Assembly: GCA_037962975.1 (NCBI GenBank)
Contig: CM075675.1
Location: 26,352,501 to 26,416,500 of the forward strand
Origin: Clitoria ternatea
Lineage: Eukaryota; Streptophyta; Magnoliopsida; Fabales; Fabaceae
DNA: 64,000 nt
Direction: 5' to 3'
Positions 1 to 10,388 of this stretch are shown here, one piece after another. The translations under genes and the position numbers were made by a program. Within the stretch, counting starts at the first letter, position 1. Each line of letters begins with the position of its first letter. Below the pieces are notes generated by a model, which worked only from the letters and a program-made list of their open reading frames with translations, had not been told where the DNA came from and did no database searches.

Positions 1-829
1 AAGATAAAATGAAATAAAGGGGGTCTGCTGTAACATCCCGTATATTTTTTTTATGAGATTATGTGTGGAGAAAATATTAAAAATTGTTTTAGGAATTTGT
101 TTGACATTTTAAGGAATTTTTGAGAATTTATAAATAATTAAAGGCTGTGAATGTAAATAAAAATTTGATTGGTGGATTAATTATAAAAGAAGTAAATGGA
201 ACGTGATTTGAAGGAAAGAAGAGTTGGTTTAAATGATGGGGGAGGTAACCGGCTGGGGAGGTTACCAGTTACCCCTGGGTATTGAATAAAAGTGATTTCC
301 TTTTCTCTTTCCTCATTTCTCACGAGGCACCGTTTCTCTCTACTTCATCTGTTTCTCTCCTTTCTTCTTCGTCTTCTCTACCCTCCATCGTTGAGTTGCA
401 TGCTCTAGGAGAGGACCCTGTTTGCATCAAAATAGAGTGCTAAGCTCATTTCCGTGACTGTGGCCTCAAGGTGAGTCCACTGATCCGTTTTCATTTGTGG
501 TTCCTTGTCTCTTTCGTTTCTCTGTTAACCGAGTGGCCATGCATGGCTGTGAATGGGTCTGTTCTCCACTCCTCTGGTGAGTGTGAGCTCGAAAGTGGTC
601 CTTAGGACTGAGGAGGGCGTAAAGCTAACGGGTTTCTGCATTCCGACCCCGTAGGTGGTAGATTGAACAACGAGAGGCTGATTGATGGAGCTGAGACAGT
701 GAACCCAGTGCTCATGGGACGAAATCGGCACCAGGAGCAGATTACCGAAGCTTGGAACCGAGGTAAGGGGGTGTTCGGGTTATAATTAATTAGAATAGGA
801 CATACTGTCCGAGTCGTTGAGATATTTGT

Positions 830-1270
830 AAACCGGGTAAGAATTAATGCTGGAAGAAAAGTATGTGAATGTGTATGAATGTATGTATGGATGTGCACAC
901 CGATCGGTTAGGATCGTGTGTGTGTGTGTGTGAGTGAAGAATAATTTGATGTTGTTGCTGAATGAAAGCTGTGGGTGTATGAGTATGCATGTATGTAGGT
1001 GAACACCGATCAGTTTCTGATCGTGTGTAGGTGACTTGGGAAATGTTTGATGTTGTGATAATTGAGATGATGCCAAATGAGTTGTATATGAATGTGTATA
1101 TGAATGTATGTGCATGTGTGTGGACACTGATCGGCTTCTGATCGTGTGTGTGGTATAATCTGATTGAAGATCAAAATATTTGATGCTGTGACAATCGTGT
1201 ACAGTGGTAATTGATGAATGGGCTTGACAAGTCGGTCACCCTGTGATGAGAGCACATGTCAGTTTCTGGT
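830..1270 (+). repeat. About 115-bp tandem repeats inside the solo LTR
   Basis: Three diverged copies carry the same landmark, an ACACCGATCGG-like word followed by GATCGTGTGTG, at about 895, 1003 and 1123. A fainter fourth is near 1250. A (TG)n run sits in the first copy. The array lies just upstream of the module shared with Cassandra LTRs. Confidence 0.6.
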
Positions 1271-1413
1271 AGTTGCATCTGTTGATTGTTGATGATATGT
1301 AATGATTGAGAAATGTGAATTGTGTATGTATGATAAGTAATTGCTATGTGTGGCATGAGATTGATAATGTTTATTATATTGAGTTACATATTGTGTATGA
1401 GATACTCCGTATA

Positions 1414-1482
1414 CTGTTGAGGGCGGGGAGTGGTTGCCGGTGCGTTGCACGAGCAAAGAGCGGCTCCTGACAGGCTTCCAGT
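1414..1482 (+). repeat. Module shared with Cassandra-like LTRs
   Basis: This stretch begins CTGTTGAGGGCGGGGAGTG and ends CTCCTGACAGGCTTCCAGT. The same words in the same order, with a few changes, occur in the first part of the LTRs at 8070, 22902 and (inverted) 16884. It lies inside an otherwise different 3.3-kb LTR, so it is a transferred or anciently shared LTR segment. Confidence 0.75.
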
Positions 1483-1773
1483 AAACGGATTGTATGATTA
1501 TGATACGTGATTATGTGGTGGAGGACGACCAACGGTATGAATTACCCTGTTTTTGGCTTCAGTGGTCAAGTCGGACCCAGTTAAGCTACCCAGAGGTCTT
1601 TGACCCAGTGGTTGAGGGGGAGCCAAGTCGGGCTCGGTGAACCAAGTCGGGTTCACGGGATGTCAAGTCGGACTCCCAACTGAAGGTCGATCCTTTTAGT
1701 ATCCGGATACTAGGCGTCAAATTTTATCTAAGAGTCAGTTGTGATAATTGATGAATTATTAGTTGTGATGTGT

Positions 1774-2910
1774 AGATTTGCCAAGTGAAATTTGTTATAT
1801 TTGCCGAGTGAAATTTGTTATATTTGCCGAGTGAAATTTGTTATATTTGCCGAGTGAAATTTGTTATATATGCCGAGTGAAATTTGTTATATTGCCGAGT
1901 GAAATTTGTTATATTGGCCGAGTGTGGATTATAATGTTTGCTGAGTATGATGTGCTGTATCTGCCGAGTGTGAAATGTTTTACTCGCCGAGTGCGAAATA
2001 TTGTAACTGCCAGGTGTGAATTAATTACCGAGTATGATGTATTATAATTGCCAAGTGTGATTTGCAAAGTGATGAAAATGCAATCGGACGGGACTTATAT
2101 ATATAGAATTTGTTAATTTCCGTTCTAGATTAATTATGATGCCAAACACTCACCCTAGCTGTTGTTTTCAATTTAGTAACCAGTGACAGGGAGGAGGTCG
2201 GAGCCCTGGAGGCGCGCCAAGCGGGAGATCGATGCCAAGGCCCGAGTGGTTTTGAATATATTGTATAATACATATATATATATATATAATGAGTTTTCCG
2301 AGTGTAGAACTAAGTGTGAGTTGGTGTGTTAATTGAATGAATGTGAATTTACGTTGTTAGATTATTGGTATTAATTTTCATGTGTTTGTTGTAGCAAAGC
2401 CGATTACCGGGCGAATCTTGCCCGAGAGGATTTATTCCTGTTCGAGCGAGGGCCAGTCGGTTTGATGTCCGTTTTATCTCTGTGGGAATCCCTCGTTCCT
2501 TTTCCGAGTGAAGAATAACTGAGAGATCCCCGTCTGTGTGAAAGGTTAGAATGTCCCGAGTGAGGTTGGCCAGGAGAATGTTCCGAGTGATGAAAAGTAG
2601 AAAATTTCCGAGTGAAAATAGAGTGGAATACTTCGAGTGAAGAAAGAGTATAATGATTTCGAGTGGAGAAAGAGTATGATGTTTTCGAGTAAAGGAAAAG
2701 TAGAGTGTTTTTGAGTGAAAATTAGAGTGTTTCCGAGTGAAGGAGGTGAGATTATCCCCGAGTGAGCTGTGACCGAGCAAACTATTCCTGAGTGAAGAGT
2801 AGGAATGAGTCAAACGTGGTATGCCCGAGTGAATGGAAGTTGAGAGTTCTCCGAGTGAACCTTTTCTGAGTGATGTGAGGTTAAGCTGTTACCGAGTGAT
2901 ATATAACCGA
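1774..2910 (+). repeat. CCGAGTG repeat tract with a 23-24-bp tandem core
   Basis: From about 1774 to 1925 a 23-24-bp unit containing TTGCCGAGTGAAATTTGTTA is repeated head to tail. Further on, CCGAGTG or a one-base variant continues irregularly to about 2910, after a gap of more ordinary sequence around 2060-2480. It is all within the solo LTR. The apparent reading frames here, on both strands, are translations of this repeat. Confidence 0.8.
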
Positions 2911-3364
2911 ATGAGCCTATTCCTGAGTAAAACCCCGACTTGAGTTTCCCGTGTACGTCTTGTTCGCTCAGGTTTAATGTATGGCATTCGTTCAAGCGAG
3001 TCGGCACTCGCTTAAGCGACCCTCGGATTTCGCCTGGGAATGTTGGGGTCTCGCTCAGGCGAGTGCACCCCTGTCTTCTTCTTCTTCTTCTTCTTCTTTC
3101 GCTGTTTTTAAATCCACCTTATCAATGAACGTACTTCCGATCGGATGGTATTCTACGAACGTTTTCATGATATATATATATATATATACTTTTATTAAAG
3201 GATTTATTTTCGATCGGTTTTAGTTATTCTAAGTATGATTCATTATTTGGAATGTAATTAAGAAAAGTAAATATTATTTTACATCAAGACCGAGTGGATT
3301 GTTTATTAAATATGAAAAATTTATTGGGAAAAATGATTAAATTGACTAGGGATGTCACATCTGC

Positions 3365-5149
3365 GAGAGAGAAAGTGAGTTGTGAATGATTTGAGAGGAT
3401 TAGAAGAGGTAAGGACGCGTGATAGGGAATTGTATGTGAGTAGAGAGAGACGTGGATGTAGAGAGTGATTTTGAGAGTTTCATATATAAAAAAGAAAAGA
3501 AAATAAAAGAAAGTGTACAAGAGGCCCACGTAACATGAGAGAAAGAGAGTATAAAATAGAAATAAAACAAATAAAGAAGGGGATCAGAGAGGGAGTTCAC
3601 GTGGGTGAATGGAGTTTACTTGCTTTTAGAAACTAGGTGATATTTTAAATTTCTTTGTTAAGCAAATAATAAAATGTTACAAAAGAATGAGATAAATGTA
3701 TGCAAAGATAGAGGTAAGATTGCAAACATAAATTTTATATTGGTTCAGTCAACCACTGCCTATGTCCAATCTTCTCAAGTAATTGAAATGCTAAATGACT
3801 CGATAGAGATAATATGGCCTTTATTGCTTTTTTAATAAAGATGGAAATAATTGATTGTTTTGCAAATGATTTTCTACTCTATTTATAGGTTGGAAAAAGT
3901 CTTGAAAAGATGCAATTGAATAGACATGAATTATAAGAAGATACAATTTCAAAGGGATGCATTGATTCATGGAAAATCATGGCTTTTCATTTAAGAAAAA
4001 GTGAAGAGATGTAATGTTTCTGCCATTCTGATCAGTCTGTAATCGATTATTTAAATGTTGTAATCCATTACATACTTTCAAAACTTAAATTATTTTCAAT
4101 GTTAAAACATGTAATCGATTACTTAAATTAAAATGTAAATCCCGAAGAGTTGTGACTCTTCAATAATTTCAATTTTCAAAGTTGTAATCGATTACTATTA
4201 AATGGTAATCAATTACTTGTAAGTTTTCTTGAAACGTTTCAGTGTAATCGATTACATAAGCATTGTAATCGATTGCTATAAATCAGAATGCATGATTTTT
4301 GAGTTTTATCAAATCTTTTTAGGCCATATTATTTTTATTAAGTCTTATATGATATTCCTATGCCTTTAGCTTGATTCTTCATGACTTGGACTTGAGTTCT
4401 CTGTCATTATCAAAATACTTTGTTCTTCAATCTCCCTTTTTTTATGATGACAATGCATGTCTTGAAAATATTTAACAAGCAAGCACCTATTCGAAGAATC
4501 ATGTTTTATTTGTTGTTTATTTGTGTTTAGTTCAAATATTTCTAATGAAGTCAATCATTTAATTTTTTTAATTTTTTTAAGTATGCTCCCTCTTATTTTT
4601 TTAGTTGATTATTTTAATAAAGATGGGATCATTTAGAGAATAACTTTATTTATTATTTATCTGTAGTACTCCCCCTTCATTTTTTAGTACATTCATTCAT
4701 TTCCCCCTTTATCATTATGAAAAAGAAAGGATCTAGAAATAGAATAAGACAAATGTATTGGAAACAAAAACAACAATGATTTATATTAACAGAAAAGTAT
4801 AAACACGGTGGATTTTAAAACAAAGAAGATGTAAAACAATTGTTCATGATTAAAACGAAATTAAAAACATACAAAAATGGAATATAATTATGCGAAGTTA
4901 GGAGGGGGCAAGCACGAAAGGATGGTTTACATGGTGGTGTCCACGTGGTCAAATCAGTCTCGCACATAAGTATGCAGAGATTGGAGTTCGATGGCAAGAT
5001 TTGTCATTGAGAGGGAGCCAGGCACTGGATCAGGATCAGGTAGAAGAGTGGTGTGCTTTAGAACCTAGTCCCCATCTTTAGTTTGCTTGTACCCAAAGGA
5101 AGATAAAGCATTTTTGCCAGTTAAAAACGAGCATTGAGGTTTGATGCAT
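3365..5149. other. AT-rich intergenic DNA without a supported gene
   Basis: No credible coding frame is seen. The stretch has a GA-rich part (3365-3600), a region with ATCGAT-centred palindromes (4038-4276) and, on the minus strand near 4430-4450, a purine run next to words common in Ty1/copia 3' ends of legumes. It may be a decayed copia LTR, but no paired terminus or target duplication was found, so that is only a guess. Confidence 0.4.
4038..4276. repeat. GTAATCGATTAC palindrome cluster
   Basis: The 12-bp palindrome GTAATCGATTAC or close variants occurs about seven times in 240 bp (near 4039, 4061, 4110, 4184, 4204, 4242 and 4264), separated by unrelated sequence. The spacing is irregular, so this is a dispersed motif cluster rather than a tandem array. 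Confidence 0.75.
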
Positions 5150-5835
5150 AATTCTTCATTGATGGGTACTTCGAAGTGTCAAAGGATACGAGTGATAAGT
5201 TTTGTATATGGGAGAGGGACATTGGCTCGAAGTGCCTTTTTCATGGGTAGCAAATGAGAGAAGCCCAATTAAGTGCGTGGATAGTGAGGAGAGACCACAT
5301 GAGCACCATATCTTATTCTATAATTTGAGCAAGGTTTGTAGTTTTTGGAACTAGGATGTGAACAGTTATGTAGTGCATGACCCAACAGCTAAAAGTAAAA
5401 AGAACCAACAAGAAGACGTCCACCAAGATCAACATTCTCAGTGCAAATTAATTTCCTTGCTTCAAGATTATTAAATTCATTTTCCCAAGCTTCAGAGAGA
5501 TGTCCTTCATACAGTTCTCCAACAGAGGGCAATTCAGTCAAGTGATAAAACAAGTGAGCATCAATAATAATATGCACCTTCTTAATTTCATAAATGATGC
5601 ATCCATTAGTGATCTAGAGATTACAGTAGAATAGGCGCGCTAAGTCAAGATAGTGATCTTCCTTGATGGAAAGGAAAAGGACAAGGTTTTGGATATCAAA
5701 GAACTGATAGCACTCAATATTATTCAGGGATTGTTCATCAATGAACTTTGGATCAATCGCTTCTCTGGAATGAAACAAAGAATAAAAATATTCCTGTTGT
5801 GCTGAAGTAGAGAAAAACTCCATGAAGGTGTGCAA
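5150..5835 (-). pseudogene. Remnant of a plant transposon-protein domain
   Basis: Read on the minus strand, the conceptual product starts near 5835 with MEFFSTSAQQEYFYSLFHSR and continues through a DPKF motif, a KEDHYLDLARLFYCNL segment, then past a stop into a segment containing NGCIIYEIKKVH and on to LPYTKLITRIL near 5180. This order of motifs is familiar from the putative plant transposon protein domain found in many legume repeats. Several stops and frame changes show that it is dead. It ends abruptly against the LINE endonuclease at about 5840-5880. Assignment is from memory of the family, not from a search. Confidence 0.5.
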
Positions 5836-5879
5836 GGAAGGATTTTGAGCAATGGAATCAGAGGAGGTAGAATTAATGC

Positions 5880-6713
5880 ATTCCAGAAGCTATTCCCAAG
5901 GATCGGTATTAGGTTTAGTATTCTGCCACCCTTCCTTTACCACATTGATGTATTCTGGACTTTTAACCCAAAAGGCTTCAAATCTAAAGTACCGATTGTA
6001 GTGGCTCTCTGGGACCAAGTCTAGAAAAATAAGAGCATGATCATAAGAAGATGGTGGGAAAGTTGTGACTGTATTGTGAGGAAAGACCTGAATAGCCTCC
6101 CCATTCGTAAAAACTTTATCAATACTCGCCTTTGTAAACTTGCCATTTCTAGGATTACTAAACCAAGTAAAGCTACAACCCTTAATCGGTAAGTTTAAAA
6201 GATTAAGAAAATTAATTACCTACCTAAACAATGCCATTCTTCTTTCAAAATGGGAAATATGGCTAGCTTTATCATGAGGGTACAAGCACTCACTAAAGTT
6301 CCCTATCATAAACCAACCTTGCCAATAAATAACTGGAATTCTTCTAAGAGCTTCCCAAAAGAGTTTTCTATTATTAAACTGATGAGGAGCATACACAAAA
6401 GAAAAGTACATTTTAATATTAGAGGAAGCAAAAGATACAATAGTATGAATTACATTTTGGTCTGCCAACAAAACACCTACAACTAAAGAAGTATCCCAGA
6501 AAAGAGCTAGTCCCCCACAGCTAAACCAACAACATTAACAACATACCAATAGTTAAATCCTAGCTTCCTACATAAAGACTCCACCCCATCAGAATTTTTT
6601 TTAGTCTCCATAATAAAGAACAGAGATAACTTAAGGCGCTTCTTGAGGGATTTCAGCTCCCTCACTGTCATGGGAAAAACAATCTCATGACAGTTCCAGC
6701 TAAGGAGCTTCAT
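5880..6713 (-). pseudogene. LINE ORF2 remnant, endonuclease domain only
   Basis: The minus-strand product opens MKLLSWNCHEIVFPMTVREL followed by a METK motif, the start of a plant L1-type ORF2 apurinic-like endonuclease. Further segments match in order: FSFVYAPHQ, then a GNFSECLYPHDK segment (normally GDFNE), then WFSNPRNGKFTKASIDK, then SSYDHALIFLDL, which holds the Asp-His pair of the SDH motif. Stops near 6505 and 6220 break the frame. The copy stops at the end of the endonuclease; no reverse transcriptase follows, which is unusual because LINE copies normally lose their 5' side. ORF1 remnants lie upstream at 7620-8015. Confidence 0.75.
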
Positions 6714-7619
6714 GGCTGGGTTGGCGGTTTGATATGACCCGCCTCCTTAGCCTTTGATAGAGATCGAGAAAAGTTAGACCCATACTGATCAATAGCCAAA
6801 CTCTGGAACTCCACATTGGTCAATTGAAGTTTCCTTTTCTTTTTCACTCTAATCAGATCATCTTAATCTCTCCCTCTCTTAAGGTTCAGAACCTACCTTA
6901 TACCTATACTCGGTATTGTCTTATAAAGGGAGAGGATCAAGACATGTTTGTTGGGAGGGGAATCCTCAGGTAATATAACAAAGTAAGCTGAAGAAATTTT
7001 ACAATGGGACTAGGGATAAGATTGGGTGGGCTGAGGAGATAATCGTGGTTTTAAGTAGTTGTGTGGTGAATCACATACCGGTTTCTACTTAGAATAAGAG
7101 AGAGTGGACAGTAACAATAGCTGGATTTGTTCTAAGATGATTAGTTTATAAGGTTTTAGTTGGATTTAGTTTGGGACTAATTTTTATTATACGCTGAGAT
7201 AAATTACTTTTGGAGGAGGGGTATGTTTTTTTTATTAAGGGAGGTTTTAATGGACAGGCTATCTTGTATGTCAGGCTGGGAAACAAGTGGGTAAATTGAT
7301 GATATGAAAAGAAAAAATAAGAAGGTGACAGATTAGTGGCTAAAGGAGCTTTAGGTTCAGAATTGGGACAGTCAAGACTTTGGTTTTGGGAAATGGAGGT
7401 TACTTTCTCCTTAAGAAATAGACCAACTCCCTCATGGTTCCTGTTATCCTTGGTGGATGGCCCACCAGACTGATTGCTAGGACTGTAACTTTTACCTTCC
7501 CCAGCGTCTGAGCCTCCTAATTGTTTCTTCTTGCTAATGTCCTGTTCTAATATGGCGGTTCCTCATCCATGTGAAGAAATGGATGATAAGGCCTTTACAG
7601 GAAGTGTAGAAAGATGAGG
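6714..7619 (-). other. LINE ORF1 tail and ORF1-ORF2 spacer, decayed
   Basis: This interval lies between two recognisable LINE domains in the same orientation. Its minus-strand translation is full of stops but low in complexity and rich in Ser, Lys and Pro, as expected for the poorly conserved ORF1 C-terminus. No independent gene is seen. Confidence 0.5.
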
Positions 7620-8015
7620 ACCAAACTAAAACTTAACTTCTTCAAACTTTGATTTTTCTTTGATACCCTTGCAGACTTTGAAGTCATGGCCAATAACACT
7701 ATAATTGTAGCATAGCCCCTGTAAATTTTCATACTTGAATCTAATCAAGATTAATTGATTATTTGCTCCTAGAAAAAAATAGACCTATAATTAAATGATT
7801 GAGAATATTAATCTTGACCTTCCCTCGAAGAAAACTTCTTAAGACCCTTCCCCCAACAACTGGGCTTTCAATCTTTAATGGCTCACTAAATTTCCTACTT
7901 ATTTTTAGAGCATTCTCACTAGTCAGGAACTCTAACAAAAGATTATGCATTTGTACAAAGGTCTACTTTACTCAGAGCTTGTTGAGGCTTACACTCCTGA
8001 AGACTTAAACGGAAT
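7620..8015 (-). pseudogene. LINE ORF1 remnant with a degenerate CCHC knuckle
   Basis: On the minus strand the product contains HNLLLEFLTSENALKIS, then SPVVGGRVLRSFLRGKVKI, then KYENLQGLCYNYSVIGHDFK with VCK. This is the usual order in plant LINE ORF1: the DUF4283-like region, then a segment ending in a single zinc knuckle. Here one knuckle cysteine is replaced by tyrosine (CYNY instead of CxxC), and stops interrupt the frame. The LINE copy is cut at 8069 by the composite element; its upstream part resumes at 23400. Confidence 0.65.
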
Positions 8016-8069
8016 CTCATAACATGCCAAGGGCTTTTTGTTCAAGACTTCAAAGGCCTTATCAGGCTG

Positions 8070-8567
8070 TGTGACATCCCGGCGCTGTTGAGGGCGGGGA
8101 GTGATCGCCGGTGCATTGGCACGGACAAGGAGTGGCTCCTGGCAGGCTTCCAGCGGGGGATGTGATATCCCGGTCACTGTTGAGGGCGGGGAGTGATTGC
8201 CGGTGCATAGGCACGGACAAGGAGCGGCTCCTGGCAGGCTTCCAGTGGGAGGGACACATGAACGAACTGAATACATACCAGAATGAGAGGGATCCAAAGA
8301 CTGTATAGGTATGGGACTATACAGTCGAGGATAGCTTAAAGAAATGAATTCGTACTACCTATATCAACAAATGCATTAGCCTTTTCGGTAGCCTATCACA
8401 TAAGAACTCCAAAGTTAAGCGTGCTTAACTTGGAGTAATTCTGGGATGGGTGACCTCCTGGGAAGTTCTCAGGAAATGTGCGAGTGAGGACAAAAGCACA
8501 TTGGAAAGGTCTCGTGTTGGTCTGTGGGGCGAGTCGTTCATTCCTGAAAAGCGGCTGGGGCGTTACA
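8070..8567 (+). repeat. Cassandra-like LTR A (5' LTR of composite)
   Basis: It starts TGTGACATCCCGG and ends GGGGCGTTACA. The first 91 bp are tandemly duplicated (8070-8160 and 8161-8251). The inverted LTR at 16884-17290 has only one copy, and its start matches the second copy here, so the extra unit was added at the outer end. The 3' half carries a 5S rRNA-derived segment. The open frames crossing this LTR are not genes. Confidence 0.85.
8401..8470 (+). promoter_or_regulatory. 5S rRNA-derived segment in LTR A (Pol III internal control region)
   Basis: The segment contains AAAGTTAAGCGTGCTT at 8411-8426, like the plant 5S box A, and GATGGGTGACCTCCTGGGAA at 8445-8464, like the 5S box C, at nearly the natural spacing. 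Plant 5S genes have the same order. Flanking 5S sequence is lost, so this is not a 5S gene. In Cassandra TRIMs such LTR segments are the defining feature. Confidence 0.85.
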
Positions 8568-8568
8568 G

Positions 8569-8580
8569 TGGTATCAGAGC
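8569..8580 (+). promoter_or_regulatory. Primer-binding site, initiator tRNA-Met type
   Basis: TGGTATCAGAGC lies one base after LTR A and matches the PBS used by many plant elements primed with initiator tRNA-Met. What follows is not the Cassandra internal domain but a leader running to the chromovirus gag. The PBS is therefore the point where the two kinds of element meet. Confidence 0.85.
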
Positions 8581-8854
8581 ATTTTCAAAAATTCAGGACC
8601 AATTGCTATGACATGTATTGATTCTTGATATACTATGTGAATTATTTGATTATTTGTTTGAAAATATGATAAGTATGTGCTATATGACTTGTGCCTAACT
8701 GATAAAATGATTTGTTTGATTACTGCTTGATAATATGATAAATGTGTTATACAATTTATTACTTAACTGATAAACTGTAGAATACTTATAGTTATGTTAT
8801 AATACAATATATATTTTCCCTTAGAATTAGTATAAACCAAACTACGAATGTAGG
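8581..8854 (+). other. Chromovirus leader between PBS and gag
   Basis: About 270 bp of AT-rich sequence with no coding frame, in the position of a 5' untranslated leader. It ends in AACTACGAATGTAGG just before the gag ATG. Confidence 0.6.
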
Positions 8855-9761
8855 ATGGCAAGAAACAACAACAACAACAACGATATGGCAGCTGCTTTTA
8901 ATCGCTTGGCTGAAGCCATAGAAAGACAAAATCAACCAAAAAGTACAGGAGGACTTCACGGGTTAGATCACTTCCTAAAAAGGAAGCCATCACAATTCAA
9001 AGGAGGTTATAATCCGGAGGTAGCATACCTATGGGTTAAGGAAATGGAGCACATCTTCCGAGCCTTGCCCTGCACAGAATTCGAAAAGGTAGAGTATGCC
9101 ACTTATATGATGGTTGAGGAAGCAGAAAACTGGTGGATACATGCCAGAACTCGTATGATTGAAACCGACAGACCTTTGGACTGGATCAACTTCAAATACT
9201 GTTTTCTGGAGAAATATTTTCCAGCGAGTGTGAAAAGCCGAAAAGAGCTGGAATTTATGGAGCTGAAACAAGGCTCAATGTCCGTTGGAGAATATGCTGC
9301 AAAGTTTGAAGAACTATCTCTCTTTTACCCTCCTTTTCAACAGGCTGGTGCCGAAGAATCAAAATGTGTCAAATTCGAGAATGGGCTGAATCTTGAAATC
9401 AAAGAGGCGATAGGATATCAAGAAATTTGAAGTTTTCCTATTCTGATCAATAAATGTCGAATTTTTCAAAGAAAATCACCAAGCCAGACTGGCACATAAA
9501 AAGGCCAATAGACAACTGAAACCTCAGTCAGTTGATTTCAAAAGGAAAGGGACATTCTATCCAAATCGTTTCAAGGGAGGATCATCATCTTCTCAAAGAC
9601 GCAGCAATCATACGAATATCAGGTGCCATAATTGCGGAGGTAATCACCATATACGTGATTGCACCCGACACCTAGGAGATGTTACCTGCTATCGTTGTAA
9701 TCAGAAAGGACACATCAGTCCAAATTGCCCACAGAACCGACAAAACAACGACAGCAACACT
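8855..9761 (+). pseudogene. Chromovirus gag, frame-broken
   Basis: The first 191 residues from the ATG at 8855 are open: an Asn-rich start, a KRKPSQFKGGYNPEVAYLWV-like segment and a Trp-Trp-containing capsid segment (about residues 80-175), as in plant Ty3/gypsy gag. A stop at 9428-9430 ends the frame. In another frame, two zinc knuckles follow, CHNCGGNHHIRDC (9624-9662) and CYRCNQKGHISPNC (9688-9728), then a Gln/Asn-rich linker into protease. At least one indel and stop therefore separate capsid from nucleocapsid. The minus-strand arm of the composite lacks gag. Confidence 0.85.
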
Positions 9762-10388
9762 ATGAATAATCAAAGAGGCTCTAACTATCAGGGAGGTCGT
9801 GGAGGAAACACGCGATCTGTTCAACCTCCAAGACAGAACAGGGAGTCAACAGACCAGAGGTTACAACCAACAACTGGAAGAGTCTTTGCCATCAGCGGTT
9901 CAGAGGCAGACCAAGCTGATGACCTCGTGCAAAGTAAGTGTGAGATCAATGGTACTATCTTATCTGTGTTATTTGATTCTGGTGCTACACATTCTTTTAT
10001 TTCTGATGAGTGTGTTAGACGTCTTCAATTACCTGTGAAGTCTATGATATATGATCTGACTGTTTCCACTCCCACCGGTACACAACTTAGGACTACTAAG
10101 GTGTGTAGCGATTGTTCTATGCTCATAGAAGGTAGAAACTTTCTTGTAGATCTTGTTTGTTTACCTTTGAAGGATCTGGAAGTAATTCTAGGGATGAACT
10201 GGTTATCAGTGAATCGAGTCTTGGTGGATTGTCATAACAAGACCGTGATATTTCCATCAGAAGAAAATCTTATTTCTGACAATCTCAAGATCTTTTCCTT
10301 ACAAGGTGAAATTCAATTATTTGCCTTGTTTACTCTTTCCAAAGGAGATGATGAATCTAAAAGTAATCGAGATGCCAGTTGTTTATGA
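9762..10388 (+). pseudogene. Chromovirus protease domain, frame shifted relative to pol
   Basis: This part continues the zinc-knuckle frame. It holds the aspartic protease core: LFDSGATHSFIS (active-site DSGA) near residue 70 and a VILGMNWL segment downstream, both typical of retropepsin-like gypsy proteases. The frame runs 80 bp into pol and ends at 10388, while the pol frame is already open from 10306. Pol motifs therefore need a one-base frame change near 10355-10375. Whether that is decay or programmed is unclear; decay is likelier given the other breaks. Confidence 0.8.

Larger units (their letters stand above)
29..3359 (+). mobile_element. Solo LTR of a long-LTR retrotransposon (chromovirus-type termini)
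   Basis: The block starts TGTAACATCCC and ends GGGATGTCACA, so the ends are inverted and carry TG...CA. The five bases before it (24-28, TCTGC) are repeated exactly after it (3360-3364), the 5-bp target duplication expected for an LTR element. No gag or pol reading frame lies inside, and the whole 3,331-bp unit looks like one LTR left after LTR-LTR recombination. It contains short tandem repeats (830-1270), a 70-bp module shared with the Cassandra-like LTRs (1414-1482), many CCGAGTG motifs (1774-2910), CGCTTAAGCG-like words (2965-3065) and TG, TCT and TA microsatellites (about 914-932, 3073-3099, 3168-3188). The reading frames inside it are repeat translations, not genes. The family name is not certain; the termini resemble other long LTRs in this window. 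Confidence 0.85.

Noticed and set aside
1774..2910. CRISPR-like array of short repeats
   Set aside because: Spacers are not unique or of equal size, the units form a plain tandem minisatellite in an LTR, and the DNA is eukaryotic.
8062..8308. Pro/Cys-rich frames over the Cassandra-like LTRs
   Set aside because: They occur in all LTR copies on both strands and follow the 91-bp duplication.
8401..8470. A 5S rRNA gene
   Set aside because: Only the internal control region is conserved; the 5' and 3' parts of 5S are missing and the context is an LTR.
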